Source: Pseudonocardia sp. EC080619-01 (lineage in GTDB: Bacteria > Actinomycetota > Actinomycetes > Mycobacteriales > Pseudonocardiaceae). From it: 64,000 nucleotides of DNA. Shown here piece by piece: positions 25,522-34,506 of the stretch (its first letter is position 1; every line of letters starts with the position of its first letter). Below the pieces are notes generated by a model. That model was not told where the DNA came from. It made no database searches and saw only the letters and a program-made list of their open reading frames with translations. The position numbers and the translations under genes were made by a program. Location of the stretch: assembly GCF_001420995.1 (NCBI RefSeq), contig NZ_CP012184.1, positions 1,472,501-1,536,500 of the forward strand, written 5' to 3'.

Positions 25522-27126
25522 TCACGCGGTCGCGAACGCGCCCAGGACGCGGTCCGGGCGGATCCCGGCGAAGTGCGACTGCCAGATCTCGTAGTAGAGG
25601 TACTCCTCCTCGCTGCGCAGCGGCCACGAGTACTCCGGCTGCTCGGGCACCGACCGGGTCTCCCCGGACTCCCGGGCCTCGGCGGCCTTGCGGCCGGCCA
25701 GCTCGGCGAGCACGGTGCCGGCGCCGGAGCCGTCGCCGAACTGCTCCTTGCCCCGCCACAGCAGGTCCTCGGGCAGCCAGCCCTCGAACGCCTCCCGCAG
25801 GATCGCCTTCTCGGGGCGGCCGTCGGTGCGCTGCTTCCACTCCGGCGGCAGCGCCAGCGCGGTGCGGACGAGGCCGGAGTCCAGGAACGGCTCGCGGGCC
25901 TCCAGGCCGAAGTACATCGTCGTGCGGTCGCAGCGCTGCAGGTTCAGGTGGTGCAGCTGCTCCAGGGAGCGGACCAGCTCGGCCTGCAGGGTGTCGGGGT
26001 CGGCGTAGTCGTCGGTGTGGGTGTAGGAGTACCCGGCGAACAGCTCGTCGGCGCCCTCCCCGGTCAGCACGACCTTGACCTTCTTCGCGGCCTCGCGGGC
26101 CAGGATCAGGTTCGGCACCGAGCTGCGGACCAGCGCCGGGTCGTAGTGCTCGATCACCTCGACGGCGTGGTCGAGGGCCTCGCCGATGTCCTCGGCGGTC
26201 ACGATGATCTCGTGGTGGTCCGATCCGATGTGCGCGGCGACCTTGCGGGCCGCGATCAGGTCGCCGGAGTCGGCGGTGCCGACCGCGAACGTCGGCAGCT
26301 GCTCGCCGCGGGCCCGCGCCTCCTGGGCGGCGATCGCCGCGACCAGCGCCGAGTCGAGCCCGCCGGAGAGGAAGACCCCGACGCCGACGTCGGACATCAT
26401 CCGGCGGCGCACCGCGGAGACGACGGCCTCGCGGACCCGGGACAGGTCGGCCTCGTCCCAGCCGGGGCGGATCGCGCGCCGCGACGGCCGGACCTCGACC
26501 GGCACCGCCTCGGCGAACCGGACCAGGCCCGACGACGGGCTCCACAGGCACCCGGGCGGGAAGGACTCGACGTACGGCCGGTCCTCCTCGTCGAAGGCGC
26601 GCAGCTCGCTGGCGAACAGCACGGTCGCCTCGGGGTCCGGGGCGGTGTAGGGCACGTCGGTGCCGCCGACGTCGGCCGGCGGGACCCAGTAGAGCGGCTT
26701 CACGCCGAACGGGTCCCGCGCCACCAGGCCGGACCCGTCCTCACGGCCCATCGCGACGGCGAACATGCCGTTCAGCGAGGCCACCGCGACCTGCCCGTCC
26801 CACATGACCGCGTGCAGCGCGGCCTCGGTGTCGGACTTGGTGCGGACGGTGCCGTCCGGGAACGCCTTGCTGATGCGCTCGTGGTTGTAGATCTCGCCGT
26901 TGCCGACGATCCAGGCCGTCTCGTCGGCGTCCGACATCGGCTGGTGCCCGCCGCTCACATCCATGATCGACAGGCGCTGGTGCCCGAGCCAGGTGTTCCC
27001 GACGACCTGTACACCCGTGTCGTCCGGTCCGCGGTGCGCCACCCTGGCGAGCATCCGCTCGTACTTCTCGAAGTCCTTCGGTGCTCCCACCGCTGTCCCG
27101 CCGAACGCGGCGACGATCCCGCACAT
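25522..27126 (-). CDS. asnB: asparagine synthase (glutamine-hydrolysing)
   Basis: A 534-residue enzyme that makes asparagine from aspartate, glutamine and ATP. It begins MCGIVAAFGG, so Cys2 is the N-terminal nucleophile of the class II glutaminase; RLSIMD, NGEIYN and the GMFAVAM region complete that half. The synthetase half has VFLSGGLDSALVAAI (PP-loop SGGxDS), VLTGEGADELFAGY and EAREPFLDSGLV. The start is fixed at 27126 because Cys must follow the initiating Met; a longer in-frame ORF to 27174 is ignored. It converges with the siderophore operon and is divergent from ndh across 254 nt. Confidence 0.92.
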   Translation of the reverse strand: MCGIVAAFGGTAVGAPKDFEKYERMLARVAHRGPDDTGVQVVGNTWLGHQRLSIMDVSGGHQPMSDADETAWIVGNGEIYNHERISKAFPDGTVRTKSDTEAALHAVMWDGQVAVASLNGMFAVAMGREDGSGLVARDPFGVKPLYWVPPADVGGTDVPYTAPDPEATVLFASELRAFDEEDRPYVESFPPGCLWSPSSGLVRFAEAVPVEVRPSRRAIRPGWDEADLSRVREAVVSAVRRRMMSDVGVGVFLSGGLDSALVAAIAAQEARARGEQLPTFAVGTADSGDLIAARKVAAHIGSDHHEIIVTAEDIGEALDHAVEVIEHYDPALVRSSVPNLILAREAAKKVKVVLTGEGADELFAGYSYTHTDDYADPDTLQAELVRSLEQLHHLNLQRCDRTTMYFGLEAREPFLDSGLVRTALALPPEWKQRTDGRPEKAILREAFEGWLPEDLLWRGKEQFGDGSGAGTVLAELAGRKAAEARESGETRSVPEQPEYSWPLRSEEEYLYYEIWQSHFAGIRPDRVLGAFATA

Positions 27127-27380
27127 GGTGACCATCGTCCCATGTCCCGAGGGGTGCGCATCTCGCTTGTGCATGATCGACGTGTGAGTTCGGACTCTGG
27201 AAGGCGTTTCCGGGTCGATGAGGTTTGCTCCGGGGTCCCGCGGTCAATACCGTCGTAGTCATCGGCCGGTACGGCCGTCGTTCACCGCCCTCTCACCTCC
27301 GGCGGCGAGGACCCAGCACCGGCCACCGAGCAGAGCGCGGAGACCCCGCGCCAGGACCGACCGACGAGGGGCGGACTCAG

Positions 27381-28820
27381 GTGAGCACGGCAGGGCACGA
27401 CGAAGGCACGGGCCGGCAGAAGGTCGTGATCGTCGGCGGTGGTTTCGGCGGCGTGCAGGCGGCCAAGGCCCTCAAGGGCGCCGACGTCGACGTGACGATC
27501 GTCGACCGCACCAATCACCACCTCTTCCAGCCCCTGCTCTACCAGGTCGCGACGGGCATCCTGTCCCCCGGCCTGATCGCCCCGGCGCTGCGCCGGGTGC
27601 TGAAGAAGCAGGACAACGTCCGCACGCTGCTCGCCGAGGTCGGTGAGATCGACCTCGAGACCAAGATCGTGCACGCCGCCTCGCCGGACGGGCAGCACAT
27701 CGACCTGCCCTACGACACCCTCGTCGTCGCCGCGGGCGCCACGCACGCCTACTTCGGCCACCCCGAGTGGGCCGAGCACGCCCCCGGCATGAAGTCCATC
27801 GAGGACGCCCGGCTGCTCCGCTCCCGCATCCTGGGCGCCTACGAGCTGGCCGAGGTCGCCCCGACCGAGGAGGAGCAGCGGGCCTGGACGACGTTCGTCG
27901 TCGTCGGCGCCGGCCCCACCGGCGTCGAGCTGGCCGGTCAGCTCTCCGAGCTGGCCCGCCACGTGCTGCCCCGCGAGTACCGCGCGATCGACACCCGCGA
28001 CGCCCGGATCATCCTGCTCGACGCCGCGCCCGCCGTGCTGCCGCCGTTCGCGAAGAAGCTGCAGAACTACACGCGCAAGACCCTCGAGAAGAAGGGCGTC
28101 GAGGTCCGCCTGAACACCATGGCGACCGACATCGACGCCGACTCGATCACCGTCAAGGGCCCCCAGGGGACCGACCGGATCGTCGCCCGCACCAAGGTCT
28201 GGGCCGCCGGCGTGCAGGCCTCGCCGCTGGCCGAGCTGCTGGCGAAGGCCTCCGGTGGCGAGGTCGACCGCGCGGGCAGGCTCTCCGTCGACCCGGACTG
28301 CAGCCTGCCCGGCCGGCGCGACGTGTTCGCCATCGGCGACATGGTCTCGACCATCGACCGGCTGCCCGGCGTCGCGCAGGTCGCGATGCAGCAGGGCACC
28401 TACGTCGGCAAGCTCATCAAGGCCCGGTCCAAGGGCGATGACACCACCCCGGCCCCGTTCACGTACTTCGACAAGGGCTCGATGGCCACCATCGGCGCCC
28501 GCGAGGCCGTCGCCGACGTGCGCGGCGTCAAGTTCACCGGCTGGCTCGGCTACCTGATGTGGTGCTACGTCCACGTCATGTTCCTGATCGGCTGGGGCAA
28601 CCGCCTCGGGACGCTCTACAACTGGGTCCGGTCGCTGCGCTACGCCCGCTACCGCGGCCACCGCCTGATCAGCGTGACCGCGTCGTACGACAAGGCCGAG
28701 CCGCACCACGGCGACGCCGGTCTCCCCGCCGAGAAGGCCGAGCACCGGAGCGAGGTGGACCCGCGCACCGCGCCGGGCACACCGGCCCCGCCCGAGGAGA
28801 AGCCGGCCGCGTCGGCCTGA
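27381..28820 (+). CDS. ndh: type II NADH dehydrogenase (NADH:quinone oxidoreductase)
   Basis: A 479-residue membrane-associated flavoprotein that passes electrons from NADH to menaquinone without pumping protons. It has the FAD-binding fold VVIVGGGFGGVQAAKAL, HLFQPLLYQVATG, the NADH-binding fold FVVVGAGPTGVELAGQL, RRDVFAIGDM for the FAD ribityl Asp, and the AMQQGTYVGK quinone-site segment. A hydrophobic stretch WLGYLMWCYVHVMFLIGWGNR near the C-terminus should anchor it to the membrane, followed by a polar tail. Length is normal. GTG at 27381 has GAGGGG about 10 nt upstream. A strong hairpin follows the gene. Confidence 0.92.
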   Translation: MSTAGHDEGTGRQKVVIVGGGFGGVQAAKALKGADVDVTIVDRTNHHLFQPLLYQVATGILSPGLIAPALRRVLKKQDNVRTLLAEVGEIDLETKIVHAASPDGQHIDLPYDTLVVAAGATHAYFGHPEWAEHAPGMKSIEDARLLRSRILGAYELAEVAPTEEEQRAWTTFVVVGAGPTGVELAGQLSELARHVLPREYRAIDTRDARIILLDAAPAVLPPFAKKLQNYTRKTLEKKGVEVRLNTMATDIDADSITVKGPQGTDRIVARTKVWAAGVQASPLAELLAKASGGEVDRAGRLSVDPDCSLPGRRDVFAIGDMVSTIDRLPGVAQVAMQQGTYVGKLIKARSKGDDTTPAPFTYFDKGSMATIGAREAVADVRGVKFTGWLGYLMWCYVHVMFLIGWGNRLGTLYNWVRSLRYARYRGHRLISVTASYDKAEPHHGDAGLPAEKAEHRSEVDPRTAPGTPAPPEEKPAASA

Positions 28821-28833
28821 CCCCTCCCCCGTC

Positions 28834-28876
28834 CCGGAACGCCCGGGTGGCCGCACCGGCCACCCGGGCGTTCCGG
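28834..28876. terminator. 20-bp perfect hairpin terminator after ndh
   Basis: The arms 28834-28853 and 28857-28876 are exact reverse complements with a 3-nt loop, giving a very stable stem directly after the ndh stop. No T tract follows. Confidence 0.85.
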
Positions 28877-28912
28877 TATCCGGGCGGGCCCGCGCCGTGG
28901 CACGGTTCCCGG

Positions 28913-29356
28913 GTGACCCCGGCGATGCAGACGCTCATGCGCGACGTCGCGCGGCTCTGGGACGACGCCGCCGACGGCCTCTACGACCGCGGTGATCCCG
29001 CCCCGGCGACCGCGGTGCTCGGCGACGGCGTGGTGTGGACCGAGCTGCCGACCGGCGCGGGCGGCACCGGGCCGGACGCGATGGGCGGGCACCTCGCCGT
29101 CGTCGCCGCGTCGCTGCCCGGCGGCGGCACCCGGACCCGGCTGTCCCGCACGCTCGACGTGCGCCGGATCGCCGACGAGGTCCGGTTCGCCTTCACCCAC
29201 GACCACGAGCTGCCCTGGCTGCTGCCGGGCGTCGCCCCCACCGGACGCCGGGTGGAGGTCCACGCGGTCCAGCTGGTGCGGGTCCGGCAGGGCCGGATCG
29301 ACGAGCTCCGCACCCTCTGGGACGTCGCCGGGCTCCGCACCACGCTGGGGTTCTGA
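28913..29356 (+). CDS. SnoaL-like / NTF2-fold small protein
   Basis: A 147-residue soluble protein with an alpha+beta pattern like NTF2/SnoaL barrels: an N-terminal helix (DVARLWDDAADGLYD), GDGVVWTELP, then strands ending TGRRVEVHAVQLVRVRQGRIDELRTLWD, where the final motif is the usual last two strands of the fold. Such proteins are isomerases, hydrolases or ligand-binding folds; none can be chosen here. GTG at 28913 follows CACGGT (28901-28906) by 6 nt, compatible with leaderless expression; ATG at 28925 is an alternative. It stands alone between the ndh terminator and mihF. Confidence 0.65.
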   Translation: MTPAMQTLMRDVARLWDDAADGLYDRGDPAPATAVLGDGVVWTELPTGAGGTGPDAMGGHLAVVAASLPGGGTRTRLSRTLDVRRIADEVRFAFTHDHELPWLLPGVAPTGRRVEVHAVQLVRVRQGRIDELRTLWDVAGLRTTLGF

Positions 29357-29592
29357 CCGGTCGTCCCGCACTCATGCCTCTGACCTGCGGGAACAGGGAA
29401 TCCCCCGTACGGTGCGACGGGCGGTCGCCGAGCTGCGCCGAGCAGCCCGGAAGCGGTCTCCGCGGGCGTCCGACACGCCCCGTGGAGGGGGTTCCTGCAG
29501 GTCGCGCGGGGGTCTCTGCCAGTCTGTACCGCGATCCGCGATGGGAATCCACCCCGGTACGGGGTGTTGGGAACCGAGAGGAGGCGTCAGCG

Positions 29593-29904
29593 ATGGCCCT
29601 GCCCACCCTGACCCCGGAACAGCGTGCCGAGGCGCTGAAGAAGGCGGCCGCCGCGCGCACCGCCCGCAAGGAGCTCCGCGACAAGATCGCCAGCGGTGAG
29701 GAGACGATCCCCGGGGTGCTCGGTCGCGCGAAGACCGACCAGATCGTCGGCAAGACCAAGGTCGCCGACCTGCTGAAGAGCGTCCCGGGCTGGGGCCCGG
29801 CGAAGGTCTCGAAGGTCATGGAGGAGGCCGGCATCGACGCCTCGCGTCGCGCCGCCGGTCTCGGCGAGCGTCAGCGCCAGGCCCTGATCGAGAAGGTCGG
29901 CTGA
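29593..29904 (+). CDS. mihF: actinobacterial integration host factor (mIHF)
   Basis: A 103-residue nucleoid-associated protein, the actinobacterial type of integration host factor, essential in mycobacteria. It shows MALPTLTPEQRAEALKKAAA, then ARTARKELRDKIASGE, VLGRAKTDQIVGKTKVADLL and the helix-two-turn-helix GWGPAKVSKVMEEAGID that grips DNA nonspecifically. Length matches the family. ATG at 29593 has GAGAGGAGG about 8 nt before it. The 236-nt region upstream holds no gene and should carry its promoter. A perfect 20-bp hairpin follows. Confidence 0.95.
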   Translation: MALPTLTPEQRAEALKKAAAARTARKELRDKIASGEETIPGVLGRAKTDQIVGKTKVADLLKSVPGWGPAKVSKVMEEAGIDASRRAAGLGERQRQALIEKVG

Positions 29905-29947
29905 CCGACCCCTCGTAGCGCCACCCGGCGCCGGGCCAGCCCGGTGC

Positions 29948-29992
29948 CGCGCGACGGCCCGGTCCGCCTCCCGCGGACCGGGCCGTCGCGCG
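29948..29992. terminator. 20-bp perfect hairpin terminator after mihF
   Basis: The arms 29948-29967 and 29973-29992 are exact reverse complements around a 5-nt loop. Confidence 0.85.
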
Positions 29993-30040
29993 TCCGGGCC
30001 CGGCCGCCGGCCCGTGATCGTCCTTTGGCAGGCTGCGCAC

Positions 30041-30949
30041 GTGGAGCGCGAGGTCGAGATCGAGCCGGGCGTGACCCTGTGGGTGGAGGACCTCCCCGCC
30101 CACCGCGAGACCCCCGCGCACCCCGTCCTGCTCGTGATGGGTGCGAACGCCTCCGGGATCGGCTGGCCCGACGCCCTCGTCGAGCTGCTGCGTGAGCGGC
30201 ACCGCGTGGTCCGCTACGACCACCGCGACACCGGCCGGTCCTCGCACGCGTTCGAGGACCACCCGTACGGCATCGCCGACCTCGCCGGGGACGCGCTCAC
30301 CGTGCTGGACGCGTGCGGCATCGGCCGCGCGCACGTCGTCGGCATGTCGATGGGTGGGGTGCTGGTGCAGCTGCTCGCCCTGGACGCGCCGGACCGGCTC
30401 GCCAGCGCCGCGCTGCTCTGCACGGCCGCGCTCGGCGCGGATCTCGCCGGCCTGCCCGGGCCGCCCCGGGACGTGCTGCGGATGTGGCAGGAGATGCACG
30501 ACCCGCGCGACGAGCGCAGCGAGCTCGCCTGGCGGGTCGAGCACTGGCGGCGGCTCTCGGGCGGGGCGCTGCCGTTCGAGCCGGCCGAGTTCGAGGAGCT
30601 CGAACGACGCGTGATGGCCCACTCCGGCCGGGTGGAGGCACCGACCGCGCACGCCCAGGCCGACCCGGGCGGGCTGGACCGCGGCGACGAGCTCGGGTCG
30701 ATCACCGTCCCGACTCTCGTCGTCGAGGCCCCGGCCGACCCGGTGAACCCGCCGCCGCACGCGGCGTTCCTCGCCGAGCGCATCGCGGGCCGCCGGGCCG
30801 CGCCGCCCGTCCGTCTCGTGTCGATCGAGGGGATGGGCCACGCGCTGCCGTCGGCGGTGCTGGAGCCCCTCGCGTGGGAGCTGCTGGAGCACGCGGCGGA
30901 GGCCGAGGACGAGGCCGCCGGAGCGCCGGGTCAGCCGACCCAGCGGTAG
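30041..30949 (+). CDS. alpha/beta hydrolase
   Basis: A 302-residue alpha/beta-fold hydrolase. The nucleophile elbow is VVGMSMGGVLVQLL (Ser in GMSMG), the oxyanion region is VMGANASGIGWP, YDHRDTGRSS is the strand-4 turn typical of haloalkane-dehalogenase and epoxide-hydrolase-like proteins, the acid is probably in VVEAPADPVNPP, and the His is in EGMGHALP. The substrate is unknown; esterase or lactonase activity is most likely. GTG at 30041 sits 6 nt after CAGGCT (30029-30034), suggesting a leaderless mRNA; a longer frame from 30014 lacks a Shine-Dalgarno. Its 3' end overlaps the convergent response-regulator gene by 19 nt. Confidence 0.8.
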   Translation: MEREVEIEPGVTLWVEDLPAHRETPAHPVLLVMGANASGIGWPDALVELLRERHRVVRYDHRDTGRSSHAFEDHPYGIADLAGDALTVLDACGIGRAHVVGMSMGGVLVQLLALDAPDRLASAALLCTAALGADLAGLPGPPRDVLRMWQEMHDPRDERSELAWRVEHWRRLSGGALPFEPAEFEELERRVMAHSGRVEAPTAHAQADPGGLDRGDELGSITVPTLVVEAPADPVNPPPHAAFLAERIAGRRAAPPVRLVSIEGMGHALPSAVLEPLAWELLEHAAEAEDEAAGAPGQPTQR

Positions 30950-31626
30950 CGGCGCTCCGGGCGCCCGGTGCCGCCGTAGCGCAGCCGCACCGTCGCCGTG
31001 CCCGTGGTGACGAAGTGCTCGAGGTAGCGGCGCGCGCTGACCCGGGACAGCGCCGTGGCCTCCGCACACTCGGTGGCCGACAGGTCGGCGTCGCCGGCGC
31101 CGGTGTGCTCGCGCAGGGTGCGCGCCACCAGGTCCGCGGTCGGGGTGGTGAGCCCCTTCGGCATCCGTTCCGGGCCACCGGCGGACCCGGCGGGCATCCC
31201 GCCGGTGCCGCCGAAGAGGCGGTCGATGTCGGACTGGCCGCGGACCCGGTCCAGGTCGCGGCGCAGTCGCCGGGCCCGGTGCACCTGCGCGGCCAGCGCC
31301 GCCGAGTCGAACGGCTTCACCAGGTAGTGCAGGGCGCCCCCGTGCAGTGCCGCGGCCACCGTGTCCGGGTCGTCCGCGGCCGTCACGACCAGCACGAACG
31401 GGTCGTCCGCCGCGCCGGTCCGGAGCCCGCGCAGCACCTCGATGCCGGACATGTCGGGCAGGTACACGTCGAGCAGCACCAGGTCGGGGCGCAGCTCCGC
31501 CGCCCGCTCCAGGGCCTCCGCGCCGCGGTGCGCCACCCCGACGACGGTGCAGCCCTCGATCCGCTCCACGTATCCCGAGTGGACCTTGGCGACCATGAAG
31601 TCGTCGTCGACCACGAGCACCCTCAC
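30931..31626 (-). CDS. response regulator, CitB/DcuR type
   Basis: A 231-residue regulator. The receiver is VRVLVVDDDFMVAKVHSGYV, LVLLDVYLPDMSG with the phospho-acceptor Asp, VVTAADD and YLVKPF; the C-terminus has LSATECAEATALSRVSARRYLEHFV, the helix-turn-helix typical of CitB/DcuR/DpiA proteins. It should activate genes for uptake of a carboxylate when phosphorylated by the kinase encoded just upstream. GTG at 31626 overlaps the kinase stop by four bases, so the two are coupled. The likely targets are the divergent TctC gene and the GntP-like permease beyond it. Confidence 0.88.
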   Translation of the reverse strand: MRVLVVDDDFMVAKVHSGYVERIEGCTVVGVAHRGAEALERAAELRPDLVLLDVYLPDMSGIEVLRGLRTGAADDPFVLVVTAADDPDTVAAALHGGALHYLVKPFDSAALAAQVHRARRLRRDLDRVRGQSDIDRLFGGTGGMPAGSAGGPERMPKGLTTPTADLVARTLREHTGAGDADLSATECAEATALSRVSARRYLEHFVTTGTATVRLRYGGTGRPERRYRWVG

Positions 31627-33263
31627 CGCTGCACCTCCTCTCCCGTCGTCGCCGGTTTGCCGGCCACCGGCAGGACGGCCACGAACACCGCTCCGGTGCC
31701 CTCCGCCGCGTCCTGCACCGCGATCATCCCACCGCGCCGCAGGCACGCCTGCCGGGCGAGCGCCAGGCCCAGGCCCCGGCCGCCGATCTCGGCGGCCTTG
31801 GTGCTGAACCCGGCCCGGAACACCTCCTCGGCGAGCTCGGAGGCCACGCCGGGGCCGGAGTCGCGGACCTCGATCCAGACCTCGCCGCCGTCGTCGTCCC
31901 CGCCACCGCTCAGCCCGATCTGCACGCGGCGCTCACCCGACCGGCCCGCCGTCGCGTCGACCGCGTTGTCGATCAGGTTGCCGAGCACGGTGACGAGGTC
32001 GGCGGACAGGTCCGGGTCGCGCTCCGGGTCGGTGGGCTCCAGCCGTGAGTCCGGGTCGAACGTCAGCTCGACACCGCGCTCGGCGGCCCGGCTGTTCTTC
32101 GCGACCAGCAGCGCCGCCGTCGCCGCGTCGCCCACCCGCGACGACACCTCCCGCCGCCAGCCCTCCGAGGCGGCGACGATCCCCGCGACGAACCGCCGCA
32201 CCTCCTCGTGCTCGCCGAGCTCGGTCAGTCCGGCGATGGTGTGCAGGCGGTTGGAGAACTCGTGGGCCTGCGCGCGCAGCGTGTCGGTGACGGTGTGCGA
32301 GGCGTCGAGGCGGTGCTGCAGGGTGGTCAGCTCCGTGCGGTCCCGCAGGGTGACCACCGCGCCGACCTCGCGGCCGTCGAGGCGCACCGGCATCCGGTTC
32401 AGCACCAGCGCCCGGGTGTCGCGCAGCACCAGCTGGTCCTCCCCGGCGGCGGCGCCGGTGAGCACCTCGCGCAGCCGGTCGTCCAGGCCGAGATCGGCGA
32501 CGGGGTCGCCGGGCCGGGCGCCGGGGAGCTCCAGGAGCTCACGGGCGACCGGGTTGAGCAGGGTGATCCGGTCGGCGGTGTCCAGCCCGACCACGCCCTC
32601 CTTGATCCCCAGCAGCATCGCCTCCCGCCGCTGCACCAGCTCGACGATCTCGCCGGGCTCCAGGCCGAGTGTCTGCCGGCGGACCCGGCGGGCGAGCAGC
32701 AGCGACCCGGCGACGCCGACGCCGAGCGCGAGCCCGAGCAGCGCGACCGTCTCGGTGCGGGCCCCGGCGAGCGACTCCCACAGCGACGGCGCCCGGATCC
32801 CGGCGGACACCAGCCCGGCCACCGCACCCCGGTCGTCGATCACCGGGACCTGGGCGACCACCGTGCGGCCGTCCGGGGCGCCGACCCAGGCCCGGCCGGC
32901 CGGCGCGGTGCTCGCCCCGGGATCGAACCGCTCGCGGACCCGGGACGGGTCCGGCGACGTGCGCACGACCAGGCCCGCGTCGACGATCTCGATCTCGTCG
33001 GCGCCCGACAGGTTCTCCGCGCTGCGCGCGAACGACGGCAGCAGGTCGTACTGGCGGCGCTGCAGGGCCTCCCGCACCGTGGGGACCGACGCGACGTCCT
33101 CGGCGACCGAGAGCATCCGGCGGCCCTGCGTCTCGCGGAACGACTCCGCGGACTGCACGGCGGCGAGCGCCGCGACCGCACCGAGCAGCACCAGGACGAC
33201 CACCAGCTGCCAGACCAGGAACTGGCGCGCCAGCGGGGTCCTCGTGCCGCCACGCCGTCCCAC
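31623..33263 (-). CDS. sensor histidine kinase, CitA/DcuS type
   Basis: A 546-residue membrane sensor. One helix lies near residues 15-37, an extracellular single-Cache domain (about 40-170) follows, then a second helix (TVALLGLALGVGVAGSLLLA), a PAS domain (EGVVGLDTADRITLLN), and a kinase core with the phospho-acceptor in RAQAHEFSNRLHTIAGL, the N-box LGNLIDNAVDA, and GPGVASEL and GGRGLGLALARQ. This order is the CitA/DcuS plan for sensing di- or tricarboxylates outside the cell. GTG at 33263 follows TAGTCT (minus strand, 33270-33275) by 6 nt, suggesting a leaderless message. It is divergent from a TctC-type binding protein, which could present the ligand to it. Confidence 0.88.
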   Translation of the reverse strand: MGRRGGTRTPLARQFLVWQLVVVLVLLGAVAALAAVQSAESFRETQGRRMLSVAEDVASVPTVREALQRRQYDLLPSFARSAENLSGADEIEIVDAGLVVRTSPDPSRVRERFDPGASTAPAGRAWVGAPDGRTVVAQVPVIDDRGAVAGLVSAGIRAPSLWESLAGARTETVALLGLALGVGVAGSLLLARRVRRQTLGLEPGEIVELVQRREAMLLGIKEGVVGLDTADRITLLNPVARELLELPGARPGDPVADLGLDDRLREVLTGAAAGEDQLVLRDTRALVLNRMPVRLDGREVGAVVTLRDRTELTTLQHRLDASHTVTDTLRAQAHEFSNRLHTIAGLTELGEHEEVRRFVAGIVAASEGWRREVSSRVGDAATAALLVAKNSRAAERGVELTFDPDSRLEPTDPERDPDLSADLVTVLGNLIDNAVDATAGRSGERRVQIGLSGGGDDDGGEVWIEVRDSGPGVASELAEEVFRAGFSTKAAEIGGRGLGLALARQACLRRGGMIAVQDAAEGTGAVFVAVLPVAGKPATTGEEVQR

Positions 33264-33269
33264 CGGCCC

Positions 33270-33279
33270 AGACTAGGCT
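33270..33279. promoter_or_regulatory. overlapping divergent -10 boxes (kinase / TctC)
   Basis: AGACTAGGCT contains TAGTCT on the minus strand (33270-33275, 6 nt before the kinase GTG) and TAGGCT on the plus strand (33274-33279, 9 nt before the TctC GTG). The two boxes share the central bases, so polymerase binding on one strand should exclude the other. Confidence 0.5.
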
Positions 33280-33288
33280 GGTCCGGGT

Positions 33289-34338
33289 GTGCCCGGCGCA
33301 CCCTGCCGGACCGACCACAGGACCCAGCCCATGACCGACACCGCCACCGGTGGTCCCGCCCGCCCGTCCCGGCGGGCGTTCTGCGCGGGCCTCGCCGCGG
33401 GGCTCGTTGCGCTCGCGACCGGCGCGGCCGCGGGCTGCGGCGGCCCGGAACCCGTCCGCGGGCTGCGGTTCCTCGTCCCGAACGCGCCCGGCGGCGGGTA
33501 CGACGTGACCGCTCGCAGCGCGGCCAAGGCCCTGTCCGACGCCGGCATCACCGGCCCGGCCGAGGTGTTCAGCCTGCCCGGGGCGGGCGGCATCGCGGGA
33601 CTGGGCCGGGTGGTGAACGAGGCGGGCAACGACCGGCTGGTGCTGAGCATGGGTCTCGGCCTGGTCGGCGCCGCCCGCTCCACCGACGCCACCGGGCTCC
33701 TCACCGCGGCGACACCGCTCGCCCGGCTGACCCGCGAGACCGAGATCGTCGTGGTGGCCCGGGACTCGCCGTTCCGCGACCTGCCCCAGCTGCTCGCCGC
33801 GTGGCGCGCCGACCCGGCGGGCAACGCCGTCGGGGGCGGGTCGTCGACCGGCGGACCGGACCACCTGGCGACGATGCTGGTCGCGGAGAGTGCCGGGGTC
33901 CCGCCCCGGCGCGTCGGCTACGTCCCGCACGACGGAGGCGGCGAGCTGCTCGCCTCGCTGCTCGCCGACGAGGTCACCTTCGGGGTGTCCGGGCTGGGCG
34001 AGTTCGCCGACCAGATCGCGTCCGGCGCGCTGCGCATCCTCGCGATCACCGCGGGCGCGCCGATCCCCGGCGTCGGCGCGCCGACCCTGCGCGAGGCCGG
34101 CATCGACCTCGAGGTGACCAACTGGCGCGGGATCCTCGCCCCGCCCGGTCTGACACCCGGCCAGGTGGGCGGGCTCGACGACTGCTTCGCCGCGATGGTC
34201 CGCACCCCCCAGTGGCAGGACGTGCTGCGCCGCAACAACTGGCAGGACGCCTACCTGCCCGGCCCGGAGTTCGGCACCTTCCTGCGCAGCGAGGACGAGC
34301 GCGTCGGCCGGGTGCTCACGGGCCTGGGTCTCGGCTGA
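33289..34338 (+). CDS. TctC-type (Bug) extracytoplasmic binding protein
   Basis: A 349-residue secreted binding protein. A twin-Arg-like start (RPSRRAFCAGLAAGLVALA) ends at AAAGC, a possible lipobox. The mature part follows the tripartite-tricarboxylate receptor plan: LRFLVPNAPGGGYDVTARSAAKAL, VFSLPGAGGIAGLGRVVN, GGGSSTGGPDHLA and LAPPGLTPGQV. No TctA or TctB membrane subunit is present, so it is an orphan receptor in this window. It is divergent from a CitA-type kinase and may act as a ligand-presenting co-sensor, as proposed for Bordetella BctC, or it may serve transporters elsewhere. GTG at 33289 is taken as start; ATG at 33331 is an alternative. Confidence 0.82.
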   Translation: MPGAPCRTDHRTQPMTDTATGGPARPSRRAFCAGLAAGLVALATGAAAGCGGPEPVRGLRFLVPNAPGGGYDVTARSAAKALSDAGITGPAEVFSLPGAGGIAGLGRVVNEAGNDRLVLSMGLGLVGAARSTDATGLLTAATPLARLTRETEIVVVARDSPFRDLPQLLAAWRADPAGNAVGGGSSTGGPDHLATMLVAESAGVPPRRVGYVPHDGGGELLASLLADEVTFGVSGLGEFADQIASGALRILAITAGAPIPGVGAPTLREAGIDLEVTNWRGILAPPGLTPGQVGGLDDCFAAMVRTPQWQDVLRRNNWQDAYLPGPEFGTFLRSEDERVGRVLTGLGLG

Positions 34339-34506
34339 GGAGCGCCGGCCCGTCCCGGCCGTGACCACAAGTTCCGCAATGTCGTTCGTGTCCGCAAGCT
34401 GGACCGTCCACGCGGTACGGAGTGATCGTTTCGAGCGGAACGTCACCTCTCGCACCGGCGCGTTGTTCCCCGACGACCGGTCGACGCCGTCGTCGGAAGG
34501 GACCTC

